From the NCBI GenBank assembly GCA_035222895.1, contig JAVYIG010009866.1, positions 1 to 64,000 on the forward strand: a stretch of 64,000 bases of DNA. The letters run 5' to 3'. Below, one piece after another: positions 23,399 to 35,498 of the stretch (positions are counted from its first letter, which is position 1; the number at the start of each line of letters is the position of its first letter). A model generated the notes under the pieces. The model was not told where the DNA came from, ran no database searches, and saw only the letters and a program-made list of their open reading frames with translations. The DNA is from Strongylocentrotus droebachiensis. Lineage: Eukaryota; Echinodermata; Echinoidea; Camarodonta; Strongylocentrotidae. The position numbers were made by a program, and so were the translations under genes.

Positions 23399-26189
23399 GT
23401 TTTTCCAATCTCTAAGAAACAAAACTAAACAAACTAACGGCTTTTTTAAAATCATTTGATTACTCGAATAGCCTAAATGACTGTTTTCCATTAGTGCATT
23501 TCCAAAACGCCTCTTTATTTAATGAATTCATAACCTCGTTTCATTTCAATGTTTATTACATATTTTCTATTTCTATAGCGATTTTCATTATACAACCCGC
23601 GTGGATCTCATTTAGGAGCAACGTGTACATGCCCTCTTTCGTATTTCCATCTTTTATCTTATGGTTTGCATTTCACATAATATAATCAAATGATATTACC
23701 AGTTTGCCTCGATTTACACTTTGCTCTCTTTGCCTCTCTGCATAGTCGCTCGTTTGCTACATGAGCATATTTGCACAGAACAATTGCACTAATTGACGGA
23801 AGGACTGTATCGTCAGGGAACAAGATTTACCTTGCGAAATTCCATGAAAATAAGCTACTGATACTAAGAACTGGATAATTTGTGTTCTCTAGCCGGAACA
23901 GAATAACCTTGAACAATAAAGATGTGCAAAAGATTTATTATGTTCATCTAAGATTTGATTCAACAATGAAGTGCGATAGATTGTAATATTGCATGTGGCT
24001 TATCTTATACTGGAATGACTGTTTACATGGTGTTAAGGCAAACACCTCGGGACCAGTTAGCATGGTGAACAATTGATATATTTTACAACCTAATACATAG
24101 CAGAATATTTACATGAACTCTACAACGGCTAATACACAATGACATTTAATAGGGTTGTTTTCCTTGCATATCTATCTCTAATTCTAATTCTATCTATAAC
24201 TCTAAGAATGAACCTCTTTGTACAGTCACTTATATTACGGAAATGTTGTTACAGGGAATATTGAGAGTCTGGACCTTTTGGTAGAGTCACTTCCATATGT
24301 ACATGTTTTATATATGTCCTGCTACAGAAATAATTCTAAGACTATAGAGGCTTTTTGTACAGTCACTTGTATTATACTGGTATTATGTATTTTTTTGGCT
24401 GTAATAATGACCGCTTTTTTGATACTTTGCCCACGGTTTATATTTCATGAATGCGCGTTATAAGTGTACTCGTTGTTTTTATGTTTATTTTTATTGTTTG
24501 GCTTGAAATACAGCTATTAGCTGATGTAGGTAACCCAAACCATGAGTGGTAAATAAATATTAACGAAAAATATAAATAGAAATGGTGTTACATAAAATAT
24601 GCTTAGTCGGGACATTTCGGTACATTGCGAGCGTACATTGTATTAAATGTGTATATATATATATCTATGTAAATACCTCACACTTTTATGGATAGTTATC
24701 CATAATTTTTAAAGTCAGTGATAGCATGGCATTTCACTGGACTTCACTGGAGGATGAGTGCCCCCTTCCCCATTACACGACCATGTATGACTTTCCAGAA
24801 TAATGTGGAAAGCAGTTGTGTAACTGACAATGCCATCATGTAAGATTAAACTACACAATATGTTATATAGATTTTATAGTAATGTTAGTTACCAAAATGT
24901 AGTAAATAATTACAGTAAAGAGTGAAAATGCTTTTTGGAGATAATGGACAGGTATAAACTAGACAGTTGTTACTTTCTAAAAATTATCTATAAGTCATAG
25001 CTTCTGGGAGATTAATATTCATGCGTGGCACCAAGTCAGTGACTGCCTGGTTTTTGTGAGAGGCGGGAAAGGCCGTTAAACACAAGAGGGCTGTAGTTAT
25101 AGTTGAGGATGCCAATGACAGACTAAAATAATTTTATAAATACGGGGAAGGTGTTCTGTGCTGATCGCATGATTTAACTCCGGGGAAAATGTACATGACA
25201 CTGAACCAAAGAGTGACACTGACAAAGGAACAAGGTTTGATTTCTAGAAAAGAGAGTAATTATAATAGCCTAGGCCTTCTCGAAAGAAGCTATGGATAGA
25301 AGATTATGGAATTGTTTCTTTTTGAATTACATGTAGATGCATTGGTGTACAGTAGGCATACACTGCCTGTGACTTGTAAAAACATGATTTATTTTTAAAT
25401 TACAATGATTTTCAGTAGACTGAAGATTAAAGTTCAAGCTAAATATTATTCCTTGGTATTGAGTAGCCAAAGTGTAATGTTGGAATATTTGTTGATGATG
25501 GTTGATGGTTGATGAAGTGGTAAGAGAGTTTAGATCAAACGGTCGAGTGAAAGTCAGATAGCAAAGAAAGTGAGATTAGTATGATGTCATCGGTATGGGT
25601 TGAGCTCTGATGCTATGTACAGGTAGTTCCCAGTTGCTACTAAGAGACTATGAGAGTGTTGAATTAGAATGTGAAGTAAGAGGCACATGCTATTCTAGTG
25701 CTCATGAATTATTGCAAAAGCCTGGAGTATGTGGTCATCTGGCTAGAATCCAATACATATGCAAGTACAGAGTGTGTGTGACTGAGTAGATGAGAGGTAT
25801 CATTTTCGTGAATTGGTGTACAAGAGTTTGAATCCTACCAGAGATCCTTGACATATTTTCTCTTTATTATTTAGACCGTTGTCAATTGGTTTAAAAAAAG
25901 GCTGTTTGGGAAATTTTGTGACGATCTTTGTAAAAACTTTTTTTTTTCAAAGAGAATGTTAAAGAAAATCTATGAGCATGTTTCTAAATTTTCAAATGGG
26001 TCTAAAGTTACTATTCAGGCATTTAAATGGTGATTTTCGTCTTAATGACTTAAAAAAAAACTATGTACATACATATTTCAAACTACACTACGGATAGGCC
26101 TTTGTATTCATAATCTTTGCATACAAAGATATTAAAGATGATTTTAATAAGGAAATAATCCAGAAAAATTCACGTTTATAGCTATGGTA
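23399..26189. other. Intergenic; contains a diverged duplicate of 31370-31530
   Basis: The block at about 23870-24030 (AGAACTGGATAA..., ...GCTTATCTTATACTGGAAT) matches about 31370-31530 with many differences. Otherwise nothing is recognised. A frame of 81 residues at 24218-24463 is hydrophobic but derives from imperfect local repeats. Confidence 0.45.
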
Positions 26190-26640
26190 GGCCATCAAAG
26201 AGATTGTTGAGTTTTGTTGCAGAGGGTGCTACACACATTTTTTTTTTTTGTGAGATAATGAAAAATCATCTTTGTTTGAGCAAAATCGGCTGAAATATCC
26301 ATAAATATAACAATTTCTAATATTTGCAGTGCCCCATAAAATTAATATTCAGTAATTTTGAACCAGCCGTTGAAAAACGAGATAGCGCCTTATACGTTTT
26401 ATTCCATCTAATGCCAACATTTGCTTTTTGTTGGCTTTGTCGTGTTGGTTATAATACGCACAACCAGCCGGCCTGTGTATTGTTAATATTAATTAATTGA
26501 TTAATTAACGGTCACCGTATTTTTTCTAAAAGTAGCATTTAATCTAAATTCACACATTTTGGGTTCTGAAAGGGCACTAGAAATGTCATGAATAAGAACA
26601 AGAGCAATAATCATGCACTTTAAAAGTCAACTATCCCTAT
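26190..26640 (-). mobile_element. Compact copy of the 1-5 kb fold-back element
   Basis: In reverse complement this stretch reads like 1154-1440 directly joined to about 4990-5285: the same AATAATACGCACAACCAGCC-type junction sequence, GGCGCTATCTCG block and CACAAAAAA...GTAGCACCCTCT block. It lacks the minisatellite arms. It is degenerate, so it is an old copy. Confidence 0.7.
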
Positions 26641-27883
26641 TTAATTCCTATTTTGCATGCCCTCTACGTTGAGTATGATACAAAAAATTCTGCGCTAACG
26701 AAAATTTACGACAGTTAAGTGTTTGGCCTTGATCGACATGCATGTCTATTAGTGGCAAATCTTTAACATACTGCTTAGTTTGTAAAAACCCTTATTTAAG
26801 AAATATTATGATAAATGGCATGGGATTATCACAAACAAAACGGATATATACAAAATATTTATAGAAGATATGCAACTCTATCAACACAACGTCTTTTGTC
26901 AGTCATCCAAAGCGTTATCGGTTATGCCTCCTTCGAGGTATTATTAGCAATAACATAAATACATACATTATGATTATTATTATTTATTTATTTATTGCTA
27001 TATAATGATCAAACAGTAGCACAAAGCTGAAAGGGTCAATTTACACAAAATACAGTGATGTATATAATTAAATACATGTACAACAGTATAACAAAGCATA
27101 TAGTAAATAAATCAGTAACATAATGACAATATCAAATAATTGTATTGCGGTCGTTTGTATACATTATAACAGAATATATAAAAGAGCAGGTGAAGGTATT
27201 TAGCTCATGAAAGGGAGAATGATAGAGCGAATGTGGTAGAAAAAGAGAGGATGAGAGAAAGGGGGTACAATGAGAGAAAGGAAGCGAGAGAGAGAGAGAG
27301 AGAGAGAGAAAGCAAGGAATGAAATGAACATAAGTAAATAATCATATTATTCCTAATTAACAAAACAACACATTGTTTGACAATAAATCAAGGTCTTACA
27401 ACAACCACTGATAGATTTAAAAAGAACTTTACCTTCTTTCCAAATTTATTCAGTCTTATGATGATAATAGAAAAATATTGCTTTCATTTGGTGCCACTCC
27501 TGGCTACTTGGCATCAAACCAGTGTAACATGTAGTCTACATTAGGAACATAATAAAATGGACATTTCTGATATTAAAATTTAGCATACAGGGCTCGCCAA
27601 AGTGAAATGTCTGAAAAGCTCCGTAAGCAACACACTGGCAATGTTTCCATAGTTTTTGATAGTCTAGTGAATACTCCCTGACTTTATATTCACTTTAAAT
27701 CTTGTTTAATGTTCCCATATTGTTAAGTTAATAGTGGAATCACATTATTACCATAATACCGTCAGTTCAGAGCAAAAGCGGCAACAATGGAGTTGTATAT
27801 ATTATGATTGCCAATATTAATCAAATCAACACCATCATATTATCAAGTTTTACTTGCAATTATCAAAGGACTTTTTAAAGGTA
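26641..27883. other. Intergenic; GA microsatellite
   Basis: A (GA)n tract lies at 27287-27310. A 35-bp block at 27572-27608 (ATACAGGGCTCGCCA) recurs at 52370-52410. No gene is seen. Confidence 0.5.
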
Positions 27884-29883
27884 TCAGCAAGAACTAGAGT
27901 CTTCATTAGACACTCCAGAGGAAGAGCCTGAATTGCTTGACCAAGTATCAGAAAAGCTTGAAGAAGTGTCATCTCGGGAATGGTCTCTTTGACATTCATG
28001 AGCTATGATAGCCAGATTCTTATCAGTTTTGTCAAGGGTGGGTATGGAGATCGGCACTTCATAAGGGGGCTCTATGCTGATATCATCAAGATCAAACATT
28101 TGGCCTGTATTTCCTTCCTCATTTTGGTCGCAATTGCTAGAACTAGATGTTTTACTAGGACCCCTCATGAAATATCTGCACAGAGCAACGGATATTCCAC
28201 CAACAACACATGGTATTAGGCATACAGCAAGAATTACTCCAACAATTAACATCAAAACCTTAAACTCAGTGTCAAAGACATGGTTCATAAAATGAGGAAC
28301 GTGTGGATAAGACTTAGTTGAAGTTATACTTTGGTTATATTTATTAACAATCATTGTACTTTTGGTCACAGCATCATTATCAAGTCCTTGTTTATACCCT
28401 GTTTTTGTTGTGGGATTCGTTCCATACCAATGAGAGTTGTTTGCAACGTAAGTGGGATCTTTTACCGATAGGCCCACACCTCCTACAGTTGACCCAGTCA
28501 TATCCATCGACGGAAAATCAAGAGACACATTAATGGAATTTTCATATAATCCCAGGAGGTTTCGGCTTCACATGAAACGGTGAAATACATATTTAAAGAA
28601 GATATATTATTAATGCTGAATTTATACGTATTAGTATGGGCTGTTGTGTTCTGTTCAGGTTCTGGGTTTACGAGTTTACCGTCGAAATAAACACTTAAAT
28701 TAACTAAAGTGTCTTTTATGATCGAAACAAAGCTACAATCAACCTCTACACTCCATTCAGAGTTGCCCATGTATTCTGCATATCTCTGCACAAGCATTAT
28801 GTTTCCACTGTCACTACTTGGTTCTTTTAAAGTTTCAGCTGTTGTAGTATGTTTGCAGTCATTACCAACCGTACTCAGCATTAGAAGCCTTGACTTATTG
28901 GAAGATGCTCCTCTGGAGTTCATGGCTGAACATTGTATGACCACCTCTATAGGACTAGGATGTACTGGCATAGAACACTTAAAAGATAAACTGACTTCTT
29001 TTGTTCTGGTATCACAACCTTCTAGGTAACCCTGAGGAAAACAAGACCAGGAATAGGTGAAGACGTCCGGAAAACCTATGGCACGACACGAGAGCGTAAT
29101 TAATTCGGCAGTGCTCTGGAGAACTGACTCTGGAGGATCCACATTGACACTCGGCCGTTGGTAAACTTTGAGAGGTCCAATAGGACACACAATTACACGT
29201 CCGGGAAAACTCATCTCACTTGTTACCCGGCAATTGATTGTCCTGAGATGTAGGTCTGATGCAACAGTTATGTCTTGGGTGATCGTGCGTATGGGTCCAT
29301 TTTCCGTGAGCATCGGATGGGGAATACTGACATAGGAAGGTTTGTCAATGATGAACCCCATGTCAACAGGAGGCTTACTTCTTGGAGCAGAGCAGCTTAT
29401 TGTTATGGTTTCCCCGATTTCAACAGGCTTAGGATTCTTTGGTTGACATGTTACTTCCATTTGTGTCGGAAAATTCTGAACGATCGTTCTCGCCCTATTC
29501 GAAAGATAGCAGACGTCATGTCGATCCGCAGGCGAGCCACTTGGTACACTGCGTCGTAGTTCACAACGGAAGAGCTGAGATTCGTCCAGAACGTTGCGTA
29601 CGATTATTGATGAATGTAGAATTTGTCTTATTTTGTCGAACCTATCTACAACTTCCTTACGATTCACATCGCGAACGACTTCCCAAGTCAAAGAGTCGAC
29701 ATCCGGGAAAAAGTTTGTAACGGAACAAGTGAAGAACGCATCATCTCCTTGGCGAACTATCTGAGTGGTTGGTTGTATCTGAAAGATGCCTTCAGGAGCT
29801 TGGATACACGAAGAGGTTATTAAGACTGTCCGATGAAATAAAACAAAGAGAAGACACTGGTGTAATGGAGCAAAGTAGGCCAT
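27884..29883 (-). pseudogene. Type A receptor A2: four-Ig-domain transmembrane protein with one frameshift
   Basis: Reads right to left. The first frame gives a signal peptide (an earlier in-frame ATG is at 29901; 29883 aligns with the A1 start), then D1-D4 with the A1 cysteine pattern and the CPIGPL link, up to the SWDY residues of D4. The second frame, ending at 27884, continues D4, the stalk, the membrane span and a tail with PPYEVPI and a Ser-rich end. Alignment to A1 places the break at 28543-28550, where GATTATATGAAA has one AT unit too many. With that unit removed the frame continues to the natural end. There is no other lesion. A TATAAAA on the minus strand at about 30020-30026 might be its TATA box. 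It is the only member in this orientation. Pseudogene, allele or assembly error cannot be separated here. Confidence 0.82.
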
Positions 29884-29901
29884 GTTGATACTGAATTGCA
29901 T

Positions 29902-32544
29902 GTAAGATGGTGATCGTCTTGGATATTTCTTCAGGAAAATGTTTTTCTTACTACCGACAAGATATTAACCAAGATGTTCGTGATGAAATCTACAGGCTAT
30001 TCCAAATAAAGAGTAATAATTTTATACAAACATTCTGAAGATTTCCACTTCCTTTTCTGCCTCAGTGTCAACAATTCGTTTCTAAGAGTCTAAAAGATGA
30101 AAGAAACATAACATTAATTTGATGACGGGAGCACTCTTTCCATTATTAATCATTTTCAATTCGTAGCAGACAGTCTCGTCCACTTAAAAAACAAGAAACC
30201 ATGTTGAGCGTCTCTTTTTTCATGACTGAAGTATCATATAAGCTATAAATGGTTTGAAACCAAAACTATTATAAGTTCTCTTCAACAAATTTCATCCGCT
30301 TTCTACTCAAGCTGCGGGCTTACTGTGATTAATACGTTAAGATGTTTGTTTAAGGTCATGATAGGCCCATGTTAATATGACTACAGTATCTCTTTTGTGT
30401 TTTTATATACCTTACCCTTTCTCTCTCTTCTAATTTTCTTGAACTGTTTGCTAAATGATAGAACCGAAGTAATTTTGAAAACTTTTTACCGTCATGGCGA
30501 TGAACACATTATTCTACTCTTCTACCACACTTTAAATTTAACCCCAAAACAGGGCAAAAGTATGGCTGCGAGGTCAACATACAGCTGGTTATTGTGTTGT
30601 ATGAATTTTTGAATATTTTATTTTGCCCTTCAGGTTGTTTGCAAGAATCTGTAGTGTAATATTATTGCGATCATTATTTTATTGAAGAGTTTCATCGTTC
30701 TTACATCGTTCTTAAATCGACTTTGTAAATGAAAACAAAGACAAACTTCGAAGATGATATAATCATTTGTAATACTGCATATTCTTCAAAATTGATCTCC
30801 ATTTTGGAAAATATTAATTGTAAAAAATGCAATTCCAAATGATAATCGAAAGTCAACGGATGGTATCATCTTTAAAAAAAAAAATAATGATGAGACATTA
30901 TGCAAAAACACATGTTTGTTAATGATAAATAATATGTCGCATCACTCTTTAAATTCAATTTTCGATGTTAAGGAAAACGTATCGTTTTCTAATGCAATCG
31001 ATTTCTCAATATACTTTTGAGAGTCTAGCAGGGAGAAATAGAAAATACCACAAACGCAAATAATATCAAAGGTCAATTGGAAGCGCATAGATATTTTATA
31101 TCGTAATATGATATGTAATATGTAATATGTGCTATTGAAGTATGGAATAATATAATTTTAAACCATATCTCTATATCCATGATATTTTGTACATTTTAAT
31201 TCGATAGTTTGTAAAATTCAAAAAGAGAAGTGTCTGGAAGAAAATGATTGTTGTAACATCTGAATGAAATATTTAGAAACATCATTTTGTCTCATCAATG
31301 CTGAATATTGTCAGGGTTACTCGTTTCTTCTTACGACATTTTAACGACACAACATCCTCGATTAATACCAAGAACTAGATAAATAAATATGTGTACACAA
31401 GGCAGAACAGAATACTATCCTGTTTTTAAATGTGATTCAACTATGGAGCGCAATAGTTGATTGCCATATGGCGTGTATCTTATCTTATACTAGAATAAAT
31501 TGTCTATTTACATGCTTAAAGAGCAAACAAAATAGGTGACCTATTCTGATTTACTGATAAAGAGTAACCTAAACAAAAATGAAGCATGATTTACATGTAT
31601 TTGAACCTTGAAAAGTTTATAACATCGTGAACTTTCTACATACTATCAATATTAGGATGATTTTATTGACTTAATTGTTCAAGGTTCTTGTTTGGATAAT
31701 ACACTTATCAAACTTATATGAGATAAATTGAGAAAGTCACGATACATAGGACGGGGGAAGGGAAATAATTGTCTGTAATGACGATGGTGATAATTATGTC
31801 AGTTCAAAAGGAACAGTTTATGAATTTGATCACCCTTTCCTATTATCTTTCTACAAAAAATATCTAATTCATATAATTTGTTGTTGCTGTCAATATCACT
31901 TTGCATCGATTTGCATTATATTATCAAAGTTGTGAATAGTTCTTGTAAGGTGTATGCTGCCTGGAGTGTCCATGTCATTTCATAATCGTCTTATCGCACT
32001 CGTCTACATCTAGGAAACGACAACATGTAAATGTCAAAAAAACAAACTAAGGACATGGACACGGAGGGTAAGAGAGAGAGAGAAAGAGAGAAAGAGTGGG
32101 AGAGGGAGAGGGGGTGGTAGAGATAGAGAGAAGGAGATGGTGAATAATAGCGACAAAAGTAAATACGAGCTATGATATGCTACATCGAGCTAAATCGTAA
32201 TCATATTGAACCACGGTCTAAAGTGTAAATAAACAATGTACTTCAAAGAATAAAATGTCATGTTTGAATAGAGAGGGTGAGAAAGAGAGGAAGATGAAAA
32301 TGTTCAGCATGTTTAGTGCTTTGAGGATACCAGTAGCGTAGTTTAAATGATCTACTATCCAGCAGCACGAAGATTAGAGGCCTAAAGTGCATTGTCTTTT
32401 GCAAATTCCTCACCAACTGTAATTGTAAGTCATTATTTTTTGACATTTCAATTTCTAAGTGATTAAGAGTAGTTTTAAAAGCTATTTAATGAAACTTGTT
32501 TTCTAAGTTCCAAGCGTATGCATTTGATGGTGGTTTCTTTTATA
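29902..32544. other. Intergenic; possible A2 promoter and old duplicate block
   Basis: Contains the possible A2 TATA box (30020-30026, minus strand) and, at about 31370-31530, a diverged copy of the C1 downstream region. A GA-rich tract lies at 32062-32130. No gene is recognised. Confidence 0.45.
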
Positions 32545-32760
32545 CAGTATAAAGCGCTCATGTCCGTCTAGCAGTGACACTCTTGGCGCTATAAGCATTA
32601 TACCCCGCTGGTGGCCAAAATAATATACAGTGCTCTGGCATATCGGGTACCCATTTACACCTGGATGGAGAGTGGCAAAAGCGGATTAATGACTTGCCAA
32701 GGACGTTAGTCCTGGTCTAGGGTTGTAATCGTCAACCATTGCATTGAGAGTCAAGTGAAT
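32545..32760. mobile_element. SINE-like fragment
   Basis: Contains GGTACCCATTTACACCTGGA followed by a TGGAGAGTGGCAAA block, GGATTAATGACTTGCCAAGG and GCGCTATAAGCATTATACC. Such blocks recur in deuterostome tRNA-type SINEs to my knowledge; the family is not assigned. Confidence 0.45.
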
Positions 32761-33289
32761 GAACCTCTATAGTACGACACCTTCACATACATTTAAATAT
32801 ATTAAGAAAAATGTCTTTGAAGAAATCAACAACTCCAAAAACACGGAGAAAGTGAATATTTAAGTAATCATCATTGCTTATCGAGACGATGTGAAAAAGT
32901 TAGAGATTTCTGTTTTGCGTTCTTCTACTGTAGCATAATGTACAATGTTTTGTGTACTAGTGTATTCTAGTTTCAAGATGATTTCTGTTAGAACTTCAAC
33001 TATCAAAATTATTTTGTTGGTATCATTTAACCGAGAAAATGTAGGCGCTAGCGCAGTCTGATGTAAATGACATTTGCATACATTAATGAAATAACCACGA
33101 CCACTACCTCCCCCCATCATAATCATCACTAACAGATATTCAGCCCCTAGCAAACTAAACATTGGTATCCTACTTTTCACCTGCTCTGCCTATTATTCTA
33201 TCTTCTACAGGTAGGTAATGCAGCCGGTATCGAAGTGCAATGCAACAAAATGGTGACAGGTATGAAACTTCTCAGCCCTTATTTCCGAA
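32761..33289 (+). promoter_or_regulatory. Upstream region of B1 with candidate splice acceptor
   Basis: The pyrimidine-rich stretch TTCTATCTTCTACAG ends at 33210, 79 nt before the B1 ATG, and could be the 3' end of a 5'-UTR intron. A short upstream ATG frame precedes the B1 start. Confidence 0.35.
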
Positions 33290-34180
33290 ATGGGGAGTAA
33301 GTTCCGGCAATGGTCAATCCTAATATTTGTGCTAGGAATAATATACGAAACTCACAGCACAGACCTACAAGAAAATTCTATATATGGCAACGAAGGACAG
33401 GACTTCCATCTTAGATACCTTGCTCCTTATTACACAAGTGACTGTACATTCAAACTGTTCTTTGATGACGATATAATCTACAACTCTGATTCAGAGATCT
33501 GGTTTAGGAACTTTCCATCATCAAAACGAGTACGGACTACTATACAGACATACTACGTGCAAGAGAGTTTTGTTGTCACAATCGCTATTGCCCACTTGAA
33601 TCGTGTCGATGCTGGCAGTTATAATTGCTCTTTCACCTGCTCTAATTCGACTATCACACAACATCTTGCTCTCCGAGTCATATATCCTCCAGGAAAAGTA
33701 TCCTGTGCTTGGCCAGAAGAATACGATCCACATCTCCAACACACAAGATATATTGGTTCCCGCCAGTTGCGATGTACCTTTGAGGCCGGATATCCTCCTG
33801 GAACATTAATCTGCTTTACATTTGTTCGGGACAGTTTCGAACATCGTGTACAAGTACCCCTGTTTATAAGTGGTGATAGCCAGAACATTAATGGGGTATT
33901 TTGGTTGAGTAGGGATACTACAAAGGTTTCATGCTGTTCTGGCAGTGCTAAATATCATAAAAGACTTGAAAATTGCAAAGATTTTGTTGATACACTTTAT
34001 ACTGGAGAACCTGCTAGTACCCCACTCCCATCTATATCACAGGTTTTACACGTAGTAACAGAAGACCAGAAGTCAGTTTATATAACGCAATCTAACAAAC
34101 AGCGACCCAGAGCTGATTTTGTATCTTATATGGTAATTTTCATGTGTTTTATATTTCTGATCTTCATTTTGTCATTGTAA
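33290..34180 (+). CDS. Type B receptor B1: two-Ig-domain, tailless or GPI-linked protein
   Basis: One exon, 296 residues. A signal peptide (1-23) is followed by a V-like D1 (about 27-132) with C52 and the F-strand YNCSFTC (C113, C117) but no B-strand cysteine. The linker YPPGKVSC leads to D2 (133-232) with C139, C162, C175, C215, C216 and C229. A 45-residue stalk follows, and the protein ends in a 20-residue hydrophobic run (277-296) with no cytoplasmic residues after it. That end fits a GPI-attachment signal or a tailless membrane anchor; I cannot decide. C2 starts 65 bp downstream on the same strand with no AATAAA between. The role is presumably cell-surface recognition, alone or with a tailed partner (inference). 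Confidence 0.88.
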   Translation: MGSKFRQWSILIFVLGIIYETHSTDLQENSIYGNEGQDFHLRYLAPYYTSDCTFKLFFDDDIIYNSDSEIWFRNFPSSKRVRTTIQTYYVQESFVVTIAIAHLNRVDAGSYNCSFTCSNSTITQHLALRVIYPPGKVSCAWPEEYDPHLQHTRYIGSRQLRCTFEAGYPPGTLICFTFVRDSFEHRVQVPLFISGDSQNINGVFWLSRDTTKVSCCSGSAKYHKRLENCKDFVDTLYTGEPASTPLPSISQVLHVVTEDQKSVYITQSNKQRPRADFVSYMVIFMCFIFLIFILSL

Positions 34181-34245
34181 AAGCAGATACATTCACAAGA
34201 ATTGTTGACGTTCTTTCCATCAGGCGTTATTAGAAATAATCTAAT
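34181..34245 (+). promoter_or_regulatory. 65-bp B1-C2 intergenic spacer with splice-acceptor-like site
   Basis: TTCTTTCCATCAG ends at 34223, 22 nt before the C2 ATG. There is no polyadenylation signal and hardly room for a promoter. It could allow splicing of an upstream leader exon directly to C2, or the two frames could share one mRNA. Confidence 0.4.
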
Positions 34246-35283
34246 ATGAATATCTTACGCATTTTGCCCTTTTGTTTAGTAGTTGTAACTGTACGATCCT
34301 TCCTGGTTTACAATGAGGGGGAACAAGCTGTAATTTTGTTTCACTATGACATAACGGACATAACGAACATAACGGACCTTTTCACTTCGCTAGGCATACA
34401 ATATCGGGGATCATTCTTTGAAAATGGTCAAATGATTAAAGAAGGACTTAGTGAAAGTCAATTTAAACGTTATCAGGTAGAAGAAAGAGTGAAGGGAGAT
34501 ATACTTGAGGTTAGTGTTATTATATCGCATGTAAGCCGTGAAGATGGTGGAACATACATATGTGAAGCATATATCGACGGTCTGAGACAAGAAGGACTCA
34601 TGAAAAAAATAAGTCTTCTTGTTGAATACCCACCAGGTAAACCATCGTGTAAGCAAGTGTCATCAACGAATACCAATATGATAACCAATGTGTGGAGTAT
34701 AATTGAATGCGACGCCTTAATTGGCAGTATACCAGGCACAATTGTTTGTTTCCAAAATGAGGTAATACTGCCCCCTAAAACTGATTTAATTCAGAACGCA
34801 ACAACAATGATTCAGATGGTTTGGGCAAGGAAGGGTATACAAGTTTCGTGCTGCACTTCAGGCTATGAAAACATTAATGATGCTAAAATGTTATGTACAA
34901 ATATAACAAATGGCCAGGGTAGAATTCCTATGTTTAAGGAAATAACGACTCCCAAAACTCCCAAAACATCTTCAGATTCACTTGAAAAGGACGAATCAAA
35001 CGGAAAAACCGAGTACGAGGTGCACACGCATTCAGATATCCCAGAGGCAGTAGTAGTGTACTTGGTGTTGATCGGAACTATATTTCATATTTCGTTAAGC
35101 ATACTCTTGTACAGAAAAACCCGTCGAAGACTCATCGTCAAGGACACAAGCATAATCAAGGACATACTGACTAATGAATCTCGGGATGGTTATGGAGATG
35201 ATTCTCGTAAGGAAGCTGGCCCTTTCCTCCGTGCTAGTGCGCGATCCAGTTCTTCAGGCATTGAAAGTACTCATTCATTATAA
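34246..35283 (+). CDS. Type C receptor C2: two-Ig-domain transmembrane protein
   Basis: One exon, 345 residues. Signal peptide about 1-19. D1 (about 20-127) has the DGGTYIC F-strand motif (C106) but no B-strand cysteine. YPPGKPSC leads to D2 (128-220) with C135, C155, C168, C202, C203 and C217, the same pattern as in B1. A stalk, a membrane span (about 268-288), a basic stop-transfer KTRRR and a tail of about 55 residues follow. The tail is Ser-rich at the end and has one tyrosine (GYGDD), not in an ITIM or ITAM context. It sits between B1 and A3 (215 bp before A3), all on the plus strand. Receptor topology is clear; ligand and signalling are unknown. Confidence 0.9.
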   Translation: MNILRILPFCLVVVTVRSFLVYNEGEQAVILFHYDITDITNITDLFTSLGIQYRGSFFENGQMIKEGLSESQFKRYQVEERVKGDILEVSVIISHVSREDGGTYICEAYIDGLRQEGLMKKISLLVEYPPGKPSCKQVSSTNTNMITNVWSIIECDALIGSIPGTIVCFQNEVILPPKTDLIQNATTMIQMVWARKGIQVSCCTSGYENINDAKMLCTNITNGQGRIPMFKEITTPKTPKTSSDSLEKDESNGKTEYEVHTHSDIPEAVVVYLVLIGTIFHISLSILLYRKTRRRLIVKDTSIIKDILTNESRDGYGDDSRKEAGPFLRASARSSSSGIESTHSL

Positions 35284-35498
35284 GTGACACTTCAACGCAA
35301 GCATACATTTATTTCTGTCTGCAATTCTGCGCATTATCAAGAACATTGAAAGGGTTGAGAGTAGTCATAAGCATTGCTTACCCTTCCATGTTTCTATCAC
35401 TTGCCTCGGCTAAGCTGCTTCCATGATACATGATCTCTGTTAAGTTGATTATCTCAAAATTAAAAATACCTAAGCGGAGGATAAAAGTTATCACCAAC

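Noticed and set aside
24218-24463. Hydrophobic 81-residue frame as a small membrane protein
   Set aside because: It covers imperfect local repeats (TACAGTCACTT) and lacks any supporting context.
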